Source of the DNA: Psilocybe azurescens
Lineage: Eukaryota > Basidiomycota > Agaricomycetes > Agaricales > Agrocybaceae
Assembly: GCA_023853785.1 (NCBI GenBank)
Contig: JAJIRX010000681.1
Span: 1 to 64,000, forward strand
DNA length: 64,000 nt
Direction: 5' to 3'
Part shown: in pieces, positions 25,981 through 37,582 of the stretch
How positions within the stretch are numbered: the first letter of the stretch is position 1
Layout: the number at the start of each line of letters is the position of its first letter
Notes under the pieces: generated by a model
Seen by the model: the letters and a program-made list of their open reading frames with translations, nothing else
Databases searched by the model: none
What the model was told of the DNA's origin: nothing
Position numbers and translations under genes: made by a program

Positions 25981-27411
25981 AGTATGTCTGAATGTCATAG
26001 GGGTTGTGTGTTCCCGAAAGGCATTCTCCAGATCATATTTCCTTGATATGCAAGATCAGCGAAATGTCGAATGCGTGTTTGCGGGAATGAAAGACAATCA
26101 CGCATCGATGTTATGGCTCACTAACGACTCAATTGTAGTGTTAGCGCAACGAAATGATAGGACGCTGAAGTACTGATATTGATATGACGCATGTAAGTCT
26201 TTCTAAAGACTGAAACTTTCAATGCAAAGAGGTCTAATCGACATCCCACAGATACGATACATCTTCCCAGAGCTGCCACGTACCGCACGCCCTTGCTATT
26301 AGAGGTATCAGGGAAAATACAATTGGACCTTCAACAAATTTTCCGAAGTTACGTCGATATACAATATTGGATGGACAATGCAGACCTCAATTCAAAGCTG
26401 CCTACACTCACATCCTCACGGTCATTAAATCCATTGTGGTAAGAACTACCCACCTATCCAACTTAGTGTACCTTTTTAAGGTCAGAGCTATATCCGCGCG
26501 AGCCGTTCTTGCATGAGACCACTCAGAAGACAAGTTCATTCTTCCTGTGAAAAGTAATATCGCAGAGCAAAGGTTGCTGGGGAAATGTTACATTCAAACC
26601 TGTTATCATCTATGCAGATGTTTTGCCACTCGTCATATTTGCAGCATGAAAGAAAAAGCGGCTCATGAAAGTTAAAGTCAAACTTAGCTGGCTCAAAGGA
26701 TTATGCGGTGTGTATGATATTATGCTCTGTGAATATTGGGGATTCTCGTCGTATCAGGAAGGTGATTGGAGATGTCAGGTCTTAGCGGTGGTCAGCATGG
26801 AGGATTTTCTTTTAATGGAGACCAGTTGCACACCGACGTCAACTATCCCCTTTGGTGATGGTTTGCAGCATCAGGTGAAGATCGCGTGGTGGACATAGTG
26901 TTCATGGGTGTTGGTTTATTAGAGTTATTCCAAGGTTAAGCGTATCGTCTGTGGTCGAGCGGTCGGGACTCAATGGGTGCCAAGACCGGGCCGAATGGTT
27001 ATCGATTGGGCAGAGGCACAGTTTAGTCAGGCACAGCTCCGTCAAGAGAAGCTGGCCAAGATCTAAGATCCCCAGGCTTGATTTAGAAGCTGTGGAGGTT
27101 TCAAGGAATTGGCTCTACACTAAATTATCTTGTTGGGGGCTGTACATTGTGCTTTATGTTTTTGTTAGGCACTTAGTGGAGGTTTTGTTGGCGACCATAA
27201 CGAATCCGGCAATTAAAGACTCAGACTCTGGTCAAGGGGAACAGGTCAAGAGAATAGTCACGTGGATAACATACTCTGAGTTGAGATCCATATTGGCATT
27301 GGCATTTGATCCAACTCAATTCACCTCTACCGTCCACACCGTCCACACCAATCGTCCTCGTCCTCCCCCTTGTCCTGGTTACCCTCCAGGTCAGAGTGTG
27401 TGCTCTATATT
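25981..27411. other. 1.4 kb gene-free stretch
   Basis: No recognisable protein, RNA or repeat on either strand. An open frame at 26951-27457 has no family motif and overlaps the start of the next gene. The last 100 bp are pyrimidine-rich with a short direct repeat of ACCGTCCAC near 27330-27350, as often seen immediately upstream of fungal starts. Confidence 0.5.
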
Positions 27412-30400
27412 ATGGCAAGGTCGAAATGGATATCATTCGGTGCACAACAGTCTCTAGACCGGGCGGCAGCCAAAGCTGCTACGCTACCTGCCCCATTGCC
27501 ACTGACATCTTCAGCGGATGCGAAGAAGTTTGGTCTTGAGAATGTGAGTCCTTGATTTTCGACTGCTGAGGTCTCTTCTAATTGATCCTCTGAACCCAAA
27601 TCAGTTTGGTAATACTTGGTGAGCGTTGATCTAATATTTGGTATCTTTTAGATACTGACGAGTTAACAGCTATGCGAATTCGGTGTTGCAAGCGCTGTAT
27701 TTCTGTACCCCATTCCGCGACCTTCTTCTGCAAGATTTTGAATCGTTACAGGCCCAGGAAGGCACTTTAACAGCTCCTTCAGGATCCAGTAAGCCTCCAA
27801 CTACCCCACTAGCACCTGTTCGACGGAAACCCGAGCGTAAGGCATCAACATCCGGCCATGTAGCCGACCCTTCTGGCTCAACTTCGCAGCCAGTTTCTGC
27901 GTACCCTATCCCCCTTCACCTCCTACCCTGTTCTCAGCACTGCAGTCCTTATTTCTCAATATTTCCACAAATCCTGGCGACAAGGGAACAGTGTCGCCAC
28001 GCGCCTTATCGACAAGTTGAAGGAGCTCAACGACATCTTTCGCTCGACCATGCATCAAGATGCCCATGAATTTTTGAACTACTTGCTTAATAAGATAGTT
28101 GAGGAAATAGAAGAGGAGAAGAAGCATACGCAAGTGGCTACCAATGGGGAAGATCGTGAGTATTCTTATAGCTGCAGGTCCTCGTTGCTTATATTGACAT
28201 TCTTCAGTGTCAAATTCTATCGCAACACTAGGATCAAGGACACCGCCTACCGTTCTAACCGCTGCTAGCTCGAATTCCGGGACCAATCCTCACGACGCAA
28301 CACTTGTTCACAAACTCTTCGAAGGAATCTTGACCAGCGAAACACGTTGCCTCACTTGCGAGACTGTAGGTCGTATACTGAGATTAATTGCTTTTGTACG
28401 CTCAACTTGATCTAGGTATCCTCTCGGGACGAATCGTTTCTTGACCTGTCCATCGATATCGAGCAGAATTCCAGTGTCACTGCATGCCTCCGACAATTTA
28501 GCGCAAGTGAAATGCTCTGTCAAAGGAACAAGTTTTTCTGCGATTCCTGTTGTGACCTGCAAGAAGCTGAGAAACGGTATCTGACTTATTGTCAATTGTT
28601 TCCAAACATCCTCTCTGATCGGTTTTCTAACCAGGATGAAAATAAAGAAATTACCCAATGTACTGGCATTGCATTTAAAGCGCTTCAAATATCAAGAAGA
28701 CGTTGCGAAATACATTAAACTTGCTTACCGAGTTGCTTTCCCTTTCGAACTTCGATTATTTAATACTGTAGACGATATCGATGACGCGGACCGCTTGTAT
28801 AATTTGTTTGCTATTGTAGTTCATATCGGAAAGTGAGTTTGACTTCTTCTCTGCGTTATCTACGGATCTAATATGTGTATTCACAGCGGACCTCATCATG
28901 GACATTATATTTCTATAATCAAAACCGCAGGAACCTGGCTTGTCTTCGACGACGACAACGTATATCCAATACCAGAGGGTGATATCCCAAAGTATTTCGG
29001 CGATTCCAACTCAGGTTCAGCGTATGTACTTTACTACCAAGCGGAGGACATCGATCTGGCTGGTCTTGGGCTCCGTACACCTGAACCAGCACTTCCGGCC
29101 GAAGCGCCTACATTCCTGATACCACCACCGCAAGAATCTTCTTCTACTCACTATGGACAATCCCCTTCCCTTCCCCCTGGCCTCAGCACCGCTCCCATTT
29201 CCGATGGGGATGTCGAAATCGTACAACTACCTCCTCCTGCCCCACCACCTGTGAGACTACTACCAGCACAAGCTGCGCCTCCGGAGAAACCTATATTGAT
29301 GCCAGTCGACATCTCGGAGCCTCCATCATTCGATTCTCCTTCCCCGCCAGGGTCTCTGCCCCCTGTGACCGCATCACCCATGACTCCCACCGGATTTGGA
29401 ACCAAAATATTCAACTCAATTCGTCGGGCGCCGTCCATAACTGCTGCACGTGGGACAATCGCGACCGCGGGCAGTTCGCCTGTGAACCCTAGCGAGGTGC
29501 GGCGCTCAGCTGCGGAGAGATCCCCCGACCCTCCACATCGACACCTTCATTCGTGACGTCTATAGACAGCTCGACACATGAGCCACCTCTGCCATTACCA
29601 CCATTACCGCCTTTGCCGCCTAATGTGCTTAATCATACGCAACCTCCTATGAATACGACACCAATAATTATACCTCAAGTTAATGAACCGGAGGAAGAGG
29701 AGAAGGAGAAGGAGAAAGAGAAAGAGAAAAAAAAACCATCTGGTGGATGGTTCAAAAAGCGGAAAAGTGTGAGGGTCACAGAAAAAGTAAGGGTTGACAG
29801 TTCTCCAACCCGAGATATCCCCTCATCGCCCCTTCAACAACGCGGAGAGGAAAGTTCTCAATCACACTCACATTGGTTTAAGCCTTCTTCCTCTGCTACC
29901 CCTGCTTCTCCCCGCGACCACAACGGCAGCCTTCTGAAAATGGTTCTACTCCTTTACAATCAGAATCTTCAGGCCTTTATCCCGATTCAGCGAAGCTTAA
30001 ACCGGCTCTTGTCCCAGTGAGAAGGCATGACGATTTTCACCCTCCTGGCTCTGCCTCTTCATCCCCAAGCTCGAACTCGCTGTTGAGCCAACTACAGCCA
30101 TCTGCGGCGGGCCACACCACACGTCCGTCTACTTCTTCTACCACATCTGGCCCTCTGGAATTCCCTTCTTCACCTCCGCGCAAGTTGGCTGTTTCGCCTT
30201 CAGCCGTCGTTGATCGACCTCGAACAAGCGTTGAGCACAAGCAAAATCTGGATCTGAAGGCACTGTCAACGTCGGGTCCGGCTTCGGTGTCTGCGACATT
30301 CACGGCCTCGCAGACTGCGCACTACAACGACCAGAGCACACCACCGATGCCGACGCCGCCCAGGTTCAACTCGTATCACCGGACTAATCCGAGCAACGGG

Positions 30401-30736
30401 AATATCTTCGTAGCCGAGCCCGACACCTTCCTGAAGGGAAAGTTCCGCTCAACGGAGACTGAAAGCGGAGCCGCAAGTGTTACCACTCCAGGGTTCAAAC
30501 CAATACCACAACGCTCGTTGCCGCCGGTATCGCTGGCCTCGTCTGTGGGCGCCAATAATAGCACGAGTAGTACGAATTCGGCTAGCTCGAACCTTAAACG
30601 AGCGACGCGTAAGTTGAGCCTTACGGCGCCTATGCTTGGCTTTGGGAAACGAGATAAAGACAAGGAGAAGGAGCGAGAGAAGGAGAGGATGCGGGAACGT
30701 GAGAGGGCGTCGCCCAACACAGTCAACAGATTTTGA
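27412..30736 (+). CDS. UBP9: Ubiquitin-specific protease, UBP9/13 (USP12/46) type
   Basis: Deubiquitinase, starting [19 protein letters not shown]. The catalytic Cys box FGNTCYANSVLQ is split by an intron inside the Cys codon (27605-27690). Then come [15 protein letters not shown] (about 28050-28090), [20 protein letters not shown] with [15 protein letters not shown] (paired CxxC, zinc finger type, 28320-28590), [18 protein letters not shown], the His box [11 protein letters not shown] (28886-28921) and [12 protein letters not shown]. After about residue 480 a Ser/Pro-rich tail of about 550 residues includes a Glu-Lys repeat at 29685-29730 and a basic Ser-rich C terminus with [15 protein letters not shown]. 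Frame breaks at C5 (27910-27914), C5 (29522-29526) and C4 (29910-29913) are each restored by one C. Family members work with WD-repeat partners; that is inference here. Confidence 0.9.
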
Positions 30737-30893
30737 TCTCTATTACTACTATTATTATTGTACAGTTGGATGGAAGGAATCAAAACCTCAAATGTATTAC
30801 TCTTGATTGGAAAGGAAAGGAAATTATATTAAGACTATTACACATTATAACGCAAGGATACATATTGTCTAGTATGCCGTGATACAAAGATCG

Positions 30894-33050
30894 TTAGATA
30901 CCCTGCGTCCTCATGATAAACTGACTTCTGTTAAAAAGATGGTCGAGAAAAGAATACGGTTGTATCGTTTGGTTAGGGTCCGTTTGGTATTGTGGTCGTA
31001 TCATATGGATGGGGTCCATTTGGTTAGGCTCCGTTTGGTTTGGCTCCGGTTTGCTGGCTTTAGCAAGGTCTTTTTCCCACTGGTAAGCAAGTCTGAGGTG
31101 CGGCTCAACAACAGGTGCAATATCTAAAAGTCGGATGAAGTCTTCGTTCTCAGCGGCCACACATATCTTTCCACTGGTTTCGTCCCATGCAGATGCAACT
31201 AAACCACCTCCTCGATTGATTGAGTGACCAACGTCTTCAGAAAACATGATATCATCCAATGCACGGGCATTCTCAGGAGGAACTTCCGTTATTGGATAAG
31301 TGATCTCGGCCATAGGATTGGGATTCAGCCTGCCCAAACGCGATTCTGGCCACTGGAACCGACGCATCTTCCTGAGAAACTTGGCTTCTGAAGTTTCGTT
31401 GTTGATTTCGAGGAAGAGCGTTCGATGAGCCCCAGGAAGCGCTCGCTCGTGGAACTTTTTGTTCTGGTGATGGTGCGAGTTGGTCCCCGTTTCTGTGTAG
31501 CGCCAGTTTTGTCCCACTCGTTCGGCCCTGATCCACCAATAAGCGCAGCCTTTGGGTTCTTCCGATGGCGCGAACACCCAGATGGTCGGGGGTCCTGAAT
31601 CGCGCAGGATGATGTCTGGATGTTCATCATTTGTCTTGTTGAACTCGGCGTCTGAGATGACGAATTCTCCGTCAAGCTTCCATTTGTCATCGCGTTGCCA
31701 CCTTTCGACGGCATCCATGTGGTGTACTGTCGCGGAGGGAGGGAGATCATATATTTCGAATAAAATAGTGACAGTTGCATCTGGGTTGGGCATAGGATCG
31801 GTACAGACGGAACGGACCACAAGGAAGCCCTGTTGGCATGGAAGATAGCGAACAGCGCGAATGCGATGGGGCTGAGAGTAGATAATAAGTGTCTGGACAA
31901 AAAGAAATACTGCAACTGGAATACTCACAACGCCTTCAAACTCGGGGTGGTCGTTACAAACGATGGAGGCACGGAGCAAGCCGTCAATATTAACGATTTG
32001 TATCGAGGACCATCCTATATGGTCTTCCACAAAGATGGCCATAGCGACTCCTTCGATGTCTTGAAGTGAAGGTGAATGGATCTCAGAGTCAGATCGCCAT
32101 CGCAGAGCATCAACGAAGGGGGCAGCCATTAACCGAGTAATTCCTATATAAGTCGGCCTCTGAGATGGCTCGATTTTTGGGTGAATCAGCTTTTCAACTG
32201 GTTCCAATGGCATATGAATGCAGAACGCCTCATATGTTAGAGCGTGCGGCACAGGATGTCGATTCCGAGGGTCAAAATCATTAATATTCTCTAGGAAGCT
32301 AGAGAAAAGAGGTTTAAAAATAAGAGACACATCGAAAGCGAAAGACTCACTTTGCAGGTACCCCACCCTTGAATCTCCTTCGAGTATAGAACAGCATGAT
32401 GCCAGGTACTGACTTGTACTTCATGTACTTGGCTTGAAGGTCGTAAGCTTTATAGTAAGTAGGAACACGCGCTAAGAGTCTGGAGCCGTGCATGACATCC
32501 AAGGCGTAAATATTGATGAAGAAACGGTAATTGCATCGATCTTTTATCGACGCGACCAGAAACTTCCCACCAGGAAGCAGCTTTAGGTCTACTATTCTGC
32601 ATTGACTGGTCAAAATACGCTCGCTCCGAATTTTGGGGAAGTTGCCCCGCCAAGAGCGTTCCATTGCGCAAGCGGTTGTCACTATAGTCTCGGGTTCGTA
32701 TCTCTCGACATTTTCTGCGTATTGAAAAGTAGGACGGAGATGCGTGATAGGAATCCGTATGCGTTTCAAGAATCGCTTCCAAATAACAGGTTGGTGAGTG
32801 AGGACATAAAACCACTTGTTCACCTAGAAGACATCAGAATGTGTTCCAAAACGAGACTACGAATACTAACTTGTCGGATCCTGATGATGTCCTCGACGAG
32901 AAAATACGGGAAAATAATGTCCACCCAGGGATCAGCAATTTTGAACATTTTCCTTTCCTCTGGACCATACTGGGCGTAACATTCAAACATTTTCTTAACG
33001 TCAGGATGAGCAGTGCTTGCCAGAGTGTCGGTTTTGTCGTTGGCGGTCAT
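30894..33050 (-). CDS. F-box protein
   Basis: Probable substrate receptor of an SCF ubiquitin ligase. It starts MTANDKTDTLASTAHPDVKK at 33050; the N-terminal F-box-like segment DIIFPYFLVEDIIRIRQV continues across an intron (32825-32870) into NKWFYVLTHQPVIWKRFLK. The remaining about 550 residues have no named repeat but resemble the beta-rich domain of many mushroom F-box proteins (LVASIKDRCNYRFFINIYALD, YLPCQQGFLVVRSVC, IWVFAPSEEPKGCAYWWIRA). The C-terminal tail holds near-repeats EPNQ, EPNQMDP and DPNQT, encoded by an imperfect TCCGTTTGGT repeat at 30976-31050. Introns at about 32345, 31870-31930 and 32825-32870. An alternative start lies at 33077. Substrate unknown. Confidence 0.75.
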
Positions 33051-33429
33051 GGTGAAACAATGGTAAGTGACCTGCACTCGGAATGAAAGAAAAGATGGCT
33101 TGACAGAGAAACGTTTGATCTTTTATTCCTCATCTCCTTGTGACGATAAAGGAAATGTTTCTAGCCAGCCAGAATTGCCCTTGTATTCAAATACAAGGGT
33201 ACAAGGCTCGACGTGAATCTTCGTTATCCGTACACACATCGCATGTATTTTGTGTGCGTAGTTTATATCCAAGTACGTGCAAAGTCGAGATACGGTAGGA
33301 GTCAAGTTCAGCAGGATTGAAGAGAATGTGGTTGAAGACGGAAGAGGTTCAGGGGTTCAAAAGTAGAAACTTAGGGCCTCAGTAGAGTGCTTATGTTTTA
33401 ATTAAAATTAAACTACCACACTGGAGTGC
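33051..33429. other. Intergenic stretch between F-box gene and tRNA
   Basis: Presumed promoter of the minus-strand F-box gene and upstream sequence of the tRNA. No further feature recognised. Confidence 0.5.
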
Positions 33430-33551
33430 GGTGAGATGGCCGAGCGGTCTAAGGCGCCAGACTAAGGAAAACCAGGGTGTATGACATCCATTACGTGATT
33501 GCACGCGTGATCTGGTCCGAAAGGGCGTGGGTTCGAATCCCACTCTCATCA
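33430..33551 (+). tRNA. tRNA-Leu (anticodon AAG), intron-containing
   Basis: The acceptor stem GGTGAGA (33430-33436) pairs with TCTCATC (33544-33550), with one G-U pair, and the discriminator A is 33551. The A box and D arm read TGGCCGAGCGGTCTAAGG. The anticodon stem CCAGA (33457-33461) pairs with TCTGG (33511-33515), the loop is C-T-AAG-G plus A33510, and the intron of 42 nt (33468-33509) sits at the canonical position after base 37. A leucine-type variable arm follows; the T arm GTGGG-TTCGAAT-CCCAC is perfect. The mature length is about 80 nt before CCA. T runs near 33557 and 33569 can end Pol III transcription. Confidence 0.93.
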
Positions 33552-33616
33552 TTATATTTTGCAATTTTCTTTTTGGATATTTTTATGTCATTTCCTTGGG
33601 ATGGGTTCAAGACGTT

Positions 33617-33627
33617 GGTTCGAATCC
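33617..33627 (+). promoter_or_regulatory. Orphan Pol III B box
   Basis: GGTTCGAATCC, identical to the B box of the tRNA-Leu gene (33530-33540), recurs 87 bp downstream, flanked by TT and CAA that could form a short T-arm-like stem. No acceptor, D arm or A box belonging to it is visible, so it is either the relic of a second tRNA or an isolated TFIIIC-type site. Confidence 0.45.
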
Positions 33628-33720
33628 CAAGTCCTGTAAGGCGACGGAATCGATGCCAAAGCTTTTTGATCCCCAATTAATATTATTCACCCAAAATTTT
33701 GACTTAGTCTCTAACGCTTT

Positions 33721-35380
33721 TCATGTGAGATATTCCTTGTTAAATTTTTCAGTCGTTCCTTGTTGTGAAATATATCTACTACATAAATTCACTGAATGGA
33801 CGCGGGTCATAGTAATTTCTACCCCCATTGCTCTCAGACGATCCACTCGTACTGCCTGGTCATGATTTATTACCTGACCGATATAATCGAGCATGAAGAA
33901 AGCAGGCCCAGAAGGATCCGAGCCTGCGTCAGGGGAAACGATACTCGCCTCCCATCGGTACTCGAGCATCCGGATGGCGGATTCCAGATCATCAACTTTA
34001 CACGCAAGGCATCGTAGCTTCGGGAGTATCATACCTGCTGCGATGCCTTTCAGCGTGTCGCTTGGTAGAAGTGTATCTGTCCCGATGAGGAGCGTAGTTA
34101 GAGATGGAAGAATTCGAGCAATATTCGAGACGGATGTCTCAGAGAGTGATATGTCACTGATCTGGAGTATCTCAATGTTGTGGCATGACCTGGTGAGAAG
34201 CGCTAGTAAAGCTTCTTGCGTTTGGGACCTAGACCCGAAGGTGGTATTCGTAATGCTTAGTTCCTTGATATTTGGTATATATAGTGGTTCGAGGAATGAA
34301 CCCACAAGCGGACCATCATCCATGGTGAATGACAGAAACAGTTGTTGCATGGACAAAAGGCGAATGCGCGCCTTGGAGATGTCGAAATCAGATGGACTGA
34401 TCAGAGTATCAATGTTGAGAAAGCAGACAGTGAGGTTGTGGCATCTGCGCAGTATTGCATGGATCTGGGGTATTGTGACGGAGGTGTGTTGGCAGGAAAG
34501 ACGCGTGAGCTGATTCCACGGAAAGAAGGTATGATCCACCTTGAGGTTATATCGAAAATTATATACTACGAGCTCTGTCAATAGTGGGGCATTGGCAGGA
34601 AAGAGTACTCTAGATGCAGGACTGCGAAACTTGAGATCGGTTGACGAATAATCGCATTCTAAATGAATCGATTTGAGACAAGGAAATGTGAGATGGGTCA
34701 TGGTAAGGAATGAATGGTTCTCTGATTCTGGTAATCGCAACTTCAAGTTCCGGAATCGCGATGCGTAAGGGAACCACCAGACGTCGAAGGACATCTTGCA
34801 TGACCTCTTGATGGTTAGCAGGAATCTGCGACCCCGACCACTGCGAAATATCCAGTGAAAGAGGTTTTAATGGTCCGCATCGCGCGAAATATTCGACCAC
34901 CAGATCTGCCGTTTGGTACGGATCAAGGCCCTTCTCGTACCGAAAGATGATATCTGCCCAAAGGTCGGGAGTATCCAACGCAACACTGCGCCATCGAGAG
35001 CACGTCTGGCACACTACAAGGGCAGTACCTGTGCGTCCATGAGGAGGGAGGTAGGTTGGAAACCCACTGAACGCTAGAATGAATATATAGGAAAGGAGCT
35101 CCGTGGGCAGAGATTTGTGTGGTGCGATCGCCACATCGCTTGCTGCAATGAGCACCACAAGTTTCCGGCGCCTCTTACGGTTGATGTGTTCTAATGTGAC
35201 GGACGTGGTGTTATTGTCTTCGAAAGAGAGATCGGCGAGCGCTAATTCTGCATTGAGTAGGGCTAGGTTCTCCGATGCGACACTCCGTAGACGCTTGAGC
35301 GTGCTGCGGTCTTCATCTGAAAACACCTCATTCGTAGCAAGGGTGGTAGGATCCAACTGCTCGAAATCATCCGACAACAT
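33721..35380 (-). CDS. F-box/LRR-like protein
   Basis: Mushroom-type F-box protein of about 550 residues, likely an SCF substrate receptor. The N terminus MLSDDFEQLDPTTLATNEVF is followed by a helical region containing LRSVASENLALLNAELALAD. The F box lies at about residues 92-150 (HKSLPTELLSYIFILAFSG, then CQTCSRWRSVALDTPDLWADI). The C-terminal two-thirds shows leucine-rich-like spacing (FPCLKSIHLECD, LLTELVVYNFR, LTRLSCQHTS, LPSLTTLLIGTD). One frame change near 34794-34800 joins NHQEVMQDV to SFDVWWFPYASRFRNLKL; no intron explains it, so an indel (error or mutation) is likely. Otherwise no introns. Substrate unknown. Confidence 0.75.
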
Positions 35381-35850
35381 CCGACACTACAGAAAACAGC
35401 CTAGAAGAAATGTTTGTTAGCAACGCCTGCTCGGGACAAGAATGTTAATATTACTTGGAAATCGTGCGCTGTTGGTCACCGTTCTCAAGGTTTGCAAATT
35501 AAGTGTCTGAACTGCGGATGCACAAGAATGCACTAGCGCCGGATGACGCCCTTGCCAAGCATGATCCAACAACTATGATGAGACTTTCAAAGGTATAACT
35601 ACGCGCCCGAGTCCTATTTACATGGATATTCAAATGTTGGATACACAAAAGTTTCGAATAAATTTACCAGCAAAACGAGTCATGGAAAAACAAGACAGTC
35701 CACTAGATATTGTACAGAAAGCCATAAGCAAAAGATATCGACAGAGAAGAGCATTTTGTGATACTACAGGCGAAAAAAAAGGAAGGAAAAAGGCGATCGA
35801 AGGGGTGCATATAATCAAGAAAGACGAATATAGATGGTATAGTGGTCGGT
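35381..35850. other. Intergenic stretch, no recognised feature
   Basis: Between the minus-strand F-box gene (its upstream side) and the 3' end of the Zn2Cys6 gene. AT-rich at 35620-35840 with short open frames but no family signature. Confidence 0.5.
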
Positions 35851-36612
35851 TCACACCAGGGCCTCGCCGACAGTAAAATGAACATGATCGCCTTCACCAA
35901 GAGTGAGCCGGACTGGGAGACGGGGATCAATCCTGACTGGAGCGCTGGTGCCTACGAAGAAATCGCCACGAGAAAAGTTGCGAATAGCAGCAGTCTCTTC
36001 CTCTGTCAGGGCGCGAGGACGTTTGTTTGGTCGGAAAGTCGAGGTAGATGCGCCAGTGAAGGTGCCGTTGTAGTCATAGTATTGTTGGTGAGACAAATTG
36101 GGGGTCCCTTGTAAAGTTGCATACATGGGAGGTGGTGCAAACTGGACATTTGGGGCGGGTGCTGGAGAAGGAGATAAGATATATGGTAAAAAGGTCAGAC
36201 AGTCGCAAGAGGAAACAAACCAGATGCACTGTGGTGGCCTTGCTGGTCTTGTGCGTCAGGATCGGGATACGCACAAGATGCACCCAAGCCCCGTTTGAGA
36301 CAACTCTGTGCCAGAGTCAGAAAATAAGCGGGATGAAACCAGAGTATACGGACCTGACAAGGCAGGACCTCACTGCATCTTGTTTTGCCAGTGTGACAAG
36401 CTATACAAGCCCTCCGCACGGACGGTGCTTTGGCTGATATGGAGGATTAGAAATGATCAGAGAAATAAAAGATAATATTCACGCTTTCTGGAGGGCTCAG
36501 GAGGAGTATTCAACTGGGCATCCTGCTGCTGCTGAAGTTGTTGTTGAAGTTGTTGGGTATCTATTGCGGACGGTGCGTCTTGGGCCGGTTCGTCTGTGGG
36601 GATGGCCGACAT
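35851..36612 (-). CDS. Zn2Cys6 transcription factor, short form
   Basis: Fungal zinc-cluster DNA-binding protein. It starts MSAIPTDEPAQDAPSAID, followed by a Gln-rich tract (36525-36560), then, after an intron, the zinc cluster RRACIACHTGKTRCSEVLPC and, across a second intron, SCLKRGLGASCAYPDPD: the CxxC, C, C, C, C pattern of six Cys that bind two Zn ions. A third intron precedes the C-terminal part PPPMYATLQGTPNLSHQQYY and NKRPRALTEEETAAIRNFSRG, ending TVGEALV at 35851. About 210 residues, short for the family, with no fungal-specific transcription factor middle-homology domain. It is divergently arranged with the bHLH gene across 160 bp. Targets unknown. Confidence 0.8.
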
Positions 36613-36772
36613 TTTGAGGAGACGGAGGTGCAAATTGCGGGCAACCACCGTTCAACCCGCCGTCACCACCGCACGTAACAGTCACACTCTCCGGCTATCT
36701 AACTGCCGGTATTCCCGACATCCGTCCTCTTAATCCTCCCCTTCGTCCTCTCTCTCTCTTATACCCCACAAC

Positions 36773-37582
36773 ATGTCCCGTTCGCCCCTCCAGCCACCGG
36801 TGCCCTTCTCCGACTTTGAGTTTACCTTTGATCCGTCCCTCTCAAATCTCTTTCCCAACCCACCACCATTGCCCTCATCGGCAGACCTCTTTTCACCCGC
36901 AGAGACCACAGATCTCCTCGGATTTCTTGACAACTTCAACGACATTGCTTGGGATTTTGGCGGTGCCTCCAGCGAATATGCCCCCGAGCAGCCAAAATAC
37001 GACCATGTAGCAACCAATCACGCCCCATACTCCAATCCACACTTGAACACTATTCCGGAGCCATCCACATCTAACAGACCAAAGGGCAGCAATCGGACAG
37101 TCTCTTCACGGGGCACGCATCAGCAACAGTACGATGACAATCACATCGAGTTCAGTGTGCGGGAGGAAAGCCAGGCGCGCAGTACTGCTTCAGAGTCATC
37201 CAATACGAACACACCGACTTTCTCGGCCAGTGCAGACCCTCCGGCCGCCAGAGCTGCTGCTGCTCGCACCAAGCCACTCCTGTCTACGCCGCAGAAACGA
37301 CTTAATCACATCATGTCAGAGCAAAAACGACGTAATGCGATCCGCGACGGTTACGCCCAGTTAATAGCCCTCATGGCACCGGCAGGGACTGCCCCTGGAA
37401 TTGGGATGCCCACGAGGGGTCGACCCAAAGGTTCGGGAAGCCGAGGAAAAGGACAGACGAAAGGGAAGAGCGGGGTCCTATTTCGCGCCGTGGAGTACTG
37501 TCGTTGGCTGGAAGAAGGCCGCGATTCATTGCAACAAGAGGTCATCAGAGTAGAAGCGGCCGCCGGTATACGACACCCATGA
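36773..37582 (+). CDS. bHLH transcription factor with AT-hook-like loop
   Basis: Single-exon nuclear DNA-binding protein of 269 residues. The N-terminal 175 residues are Pro/Ser-rich and acidic. The basic region KRLNHIMSEQKRRNAIRDGY (about residues 181-200) has the His-x3-Glu-x3-Arg spacing of E-box binders; helix 1 runs through YAQLIALMAP. The loop is unusually long (about 30 residues) and contains RGRPKGSGSRGKG, an AT-hook-like core. Helix 2 is SGVLFRAVEYCRWLEEGRD, followed by an amphipathic stretch to the C terminus. No frame problems. Head-to-head with the Zn2Cys6 gene, so the pair may share regulation. Targets unknown. Confidence 0.88.
   Translation: MSRSPLQPPVPFSDFEFTFDPSLSNLFPNPPPLPSSADLFSPAETTDLLGFLDNFNDIAWDFGGASSEYAPEQPKYDHVATNHAPYSNPHLNTIPEPSTSNRPKGSNRTVSSRGTHQQQYDDNHIEFSVREESQARSTASESSNTNTPTFSASADPPAARAAAARTKPLLSTPQKRLNHIMSEQKRRNAIRDGYAQLIALMAPAGTAPGIGMPTRGRPKGSGSRGKGQTKGKSGVLFRAVEYCRWLEEGRDSLQQEVIRVEAAAGIRHP

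Noticed and set aside
36195..36419. Unspliced frame reading straight through the Zn2Cys6 cluster
   Set aside because: It would insert about 20 residues between the third and fourth Cys; an intron there restores the standard spacing.
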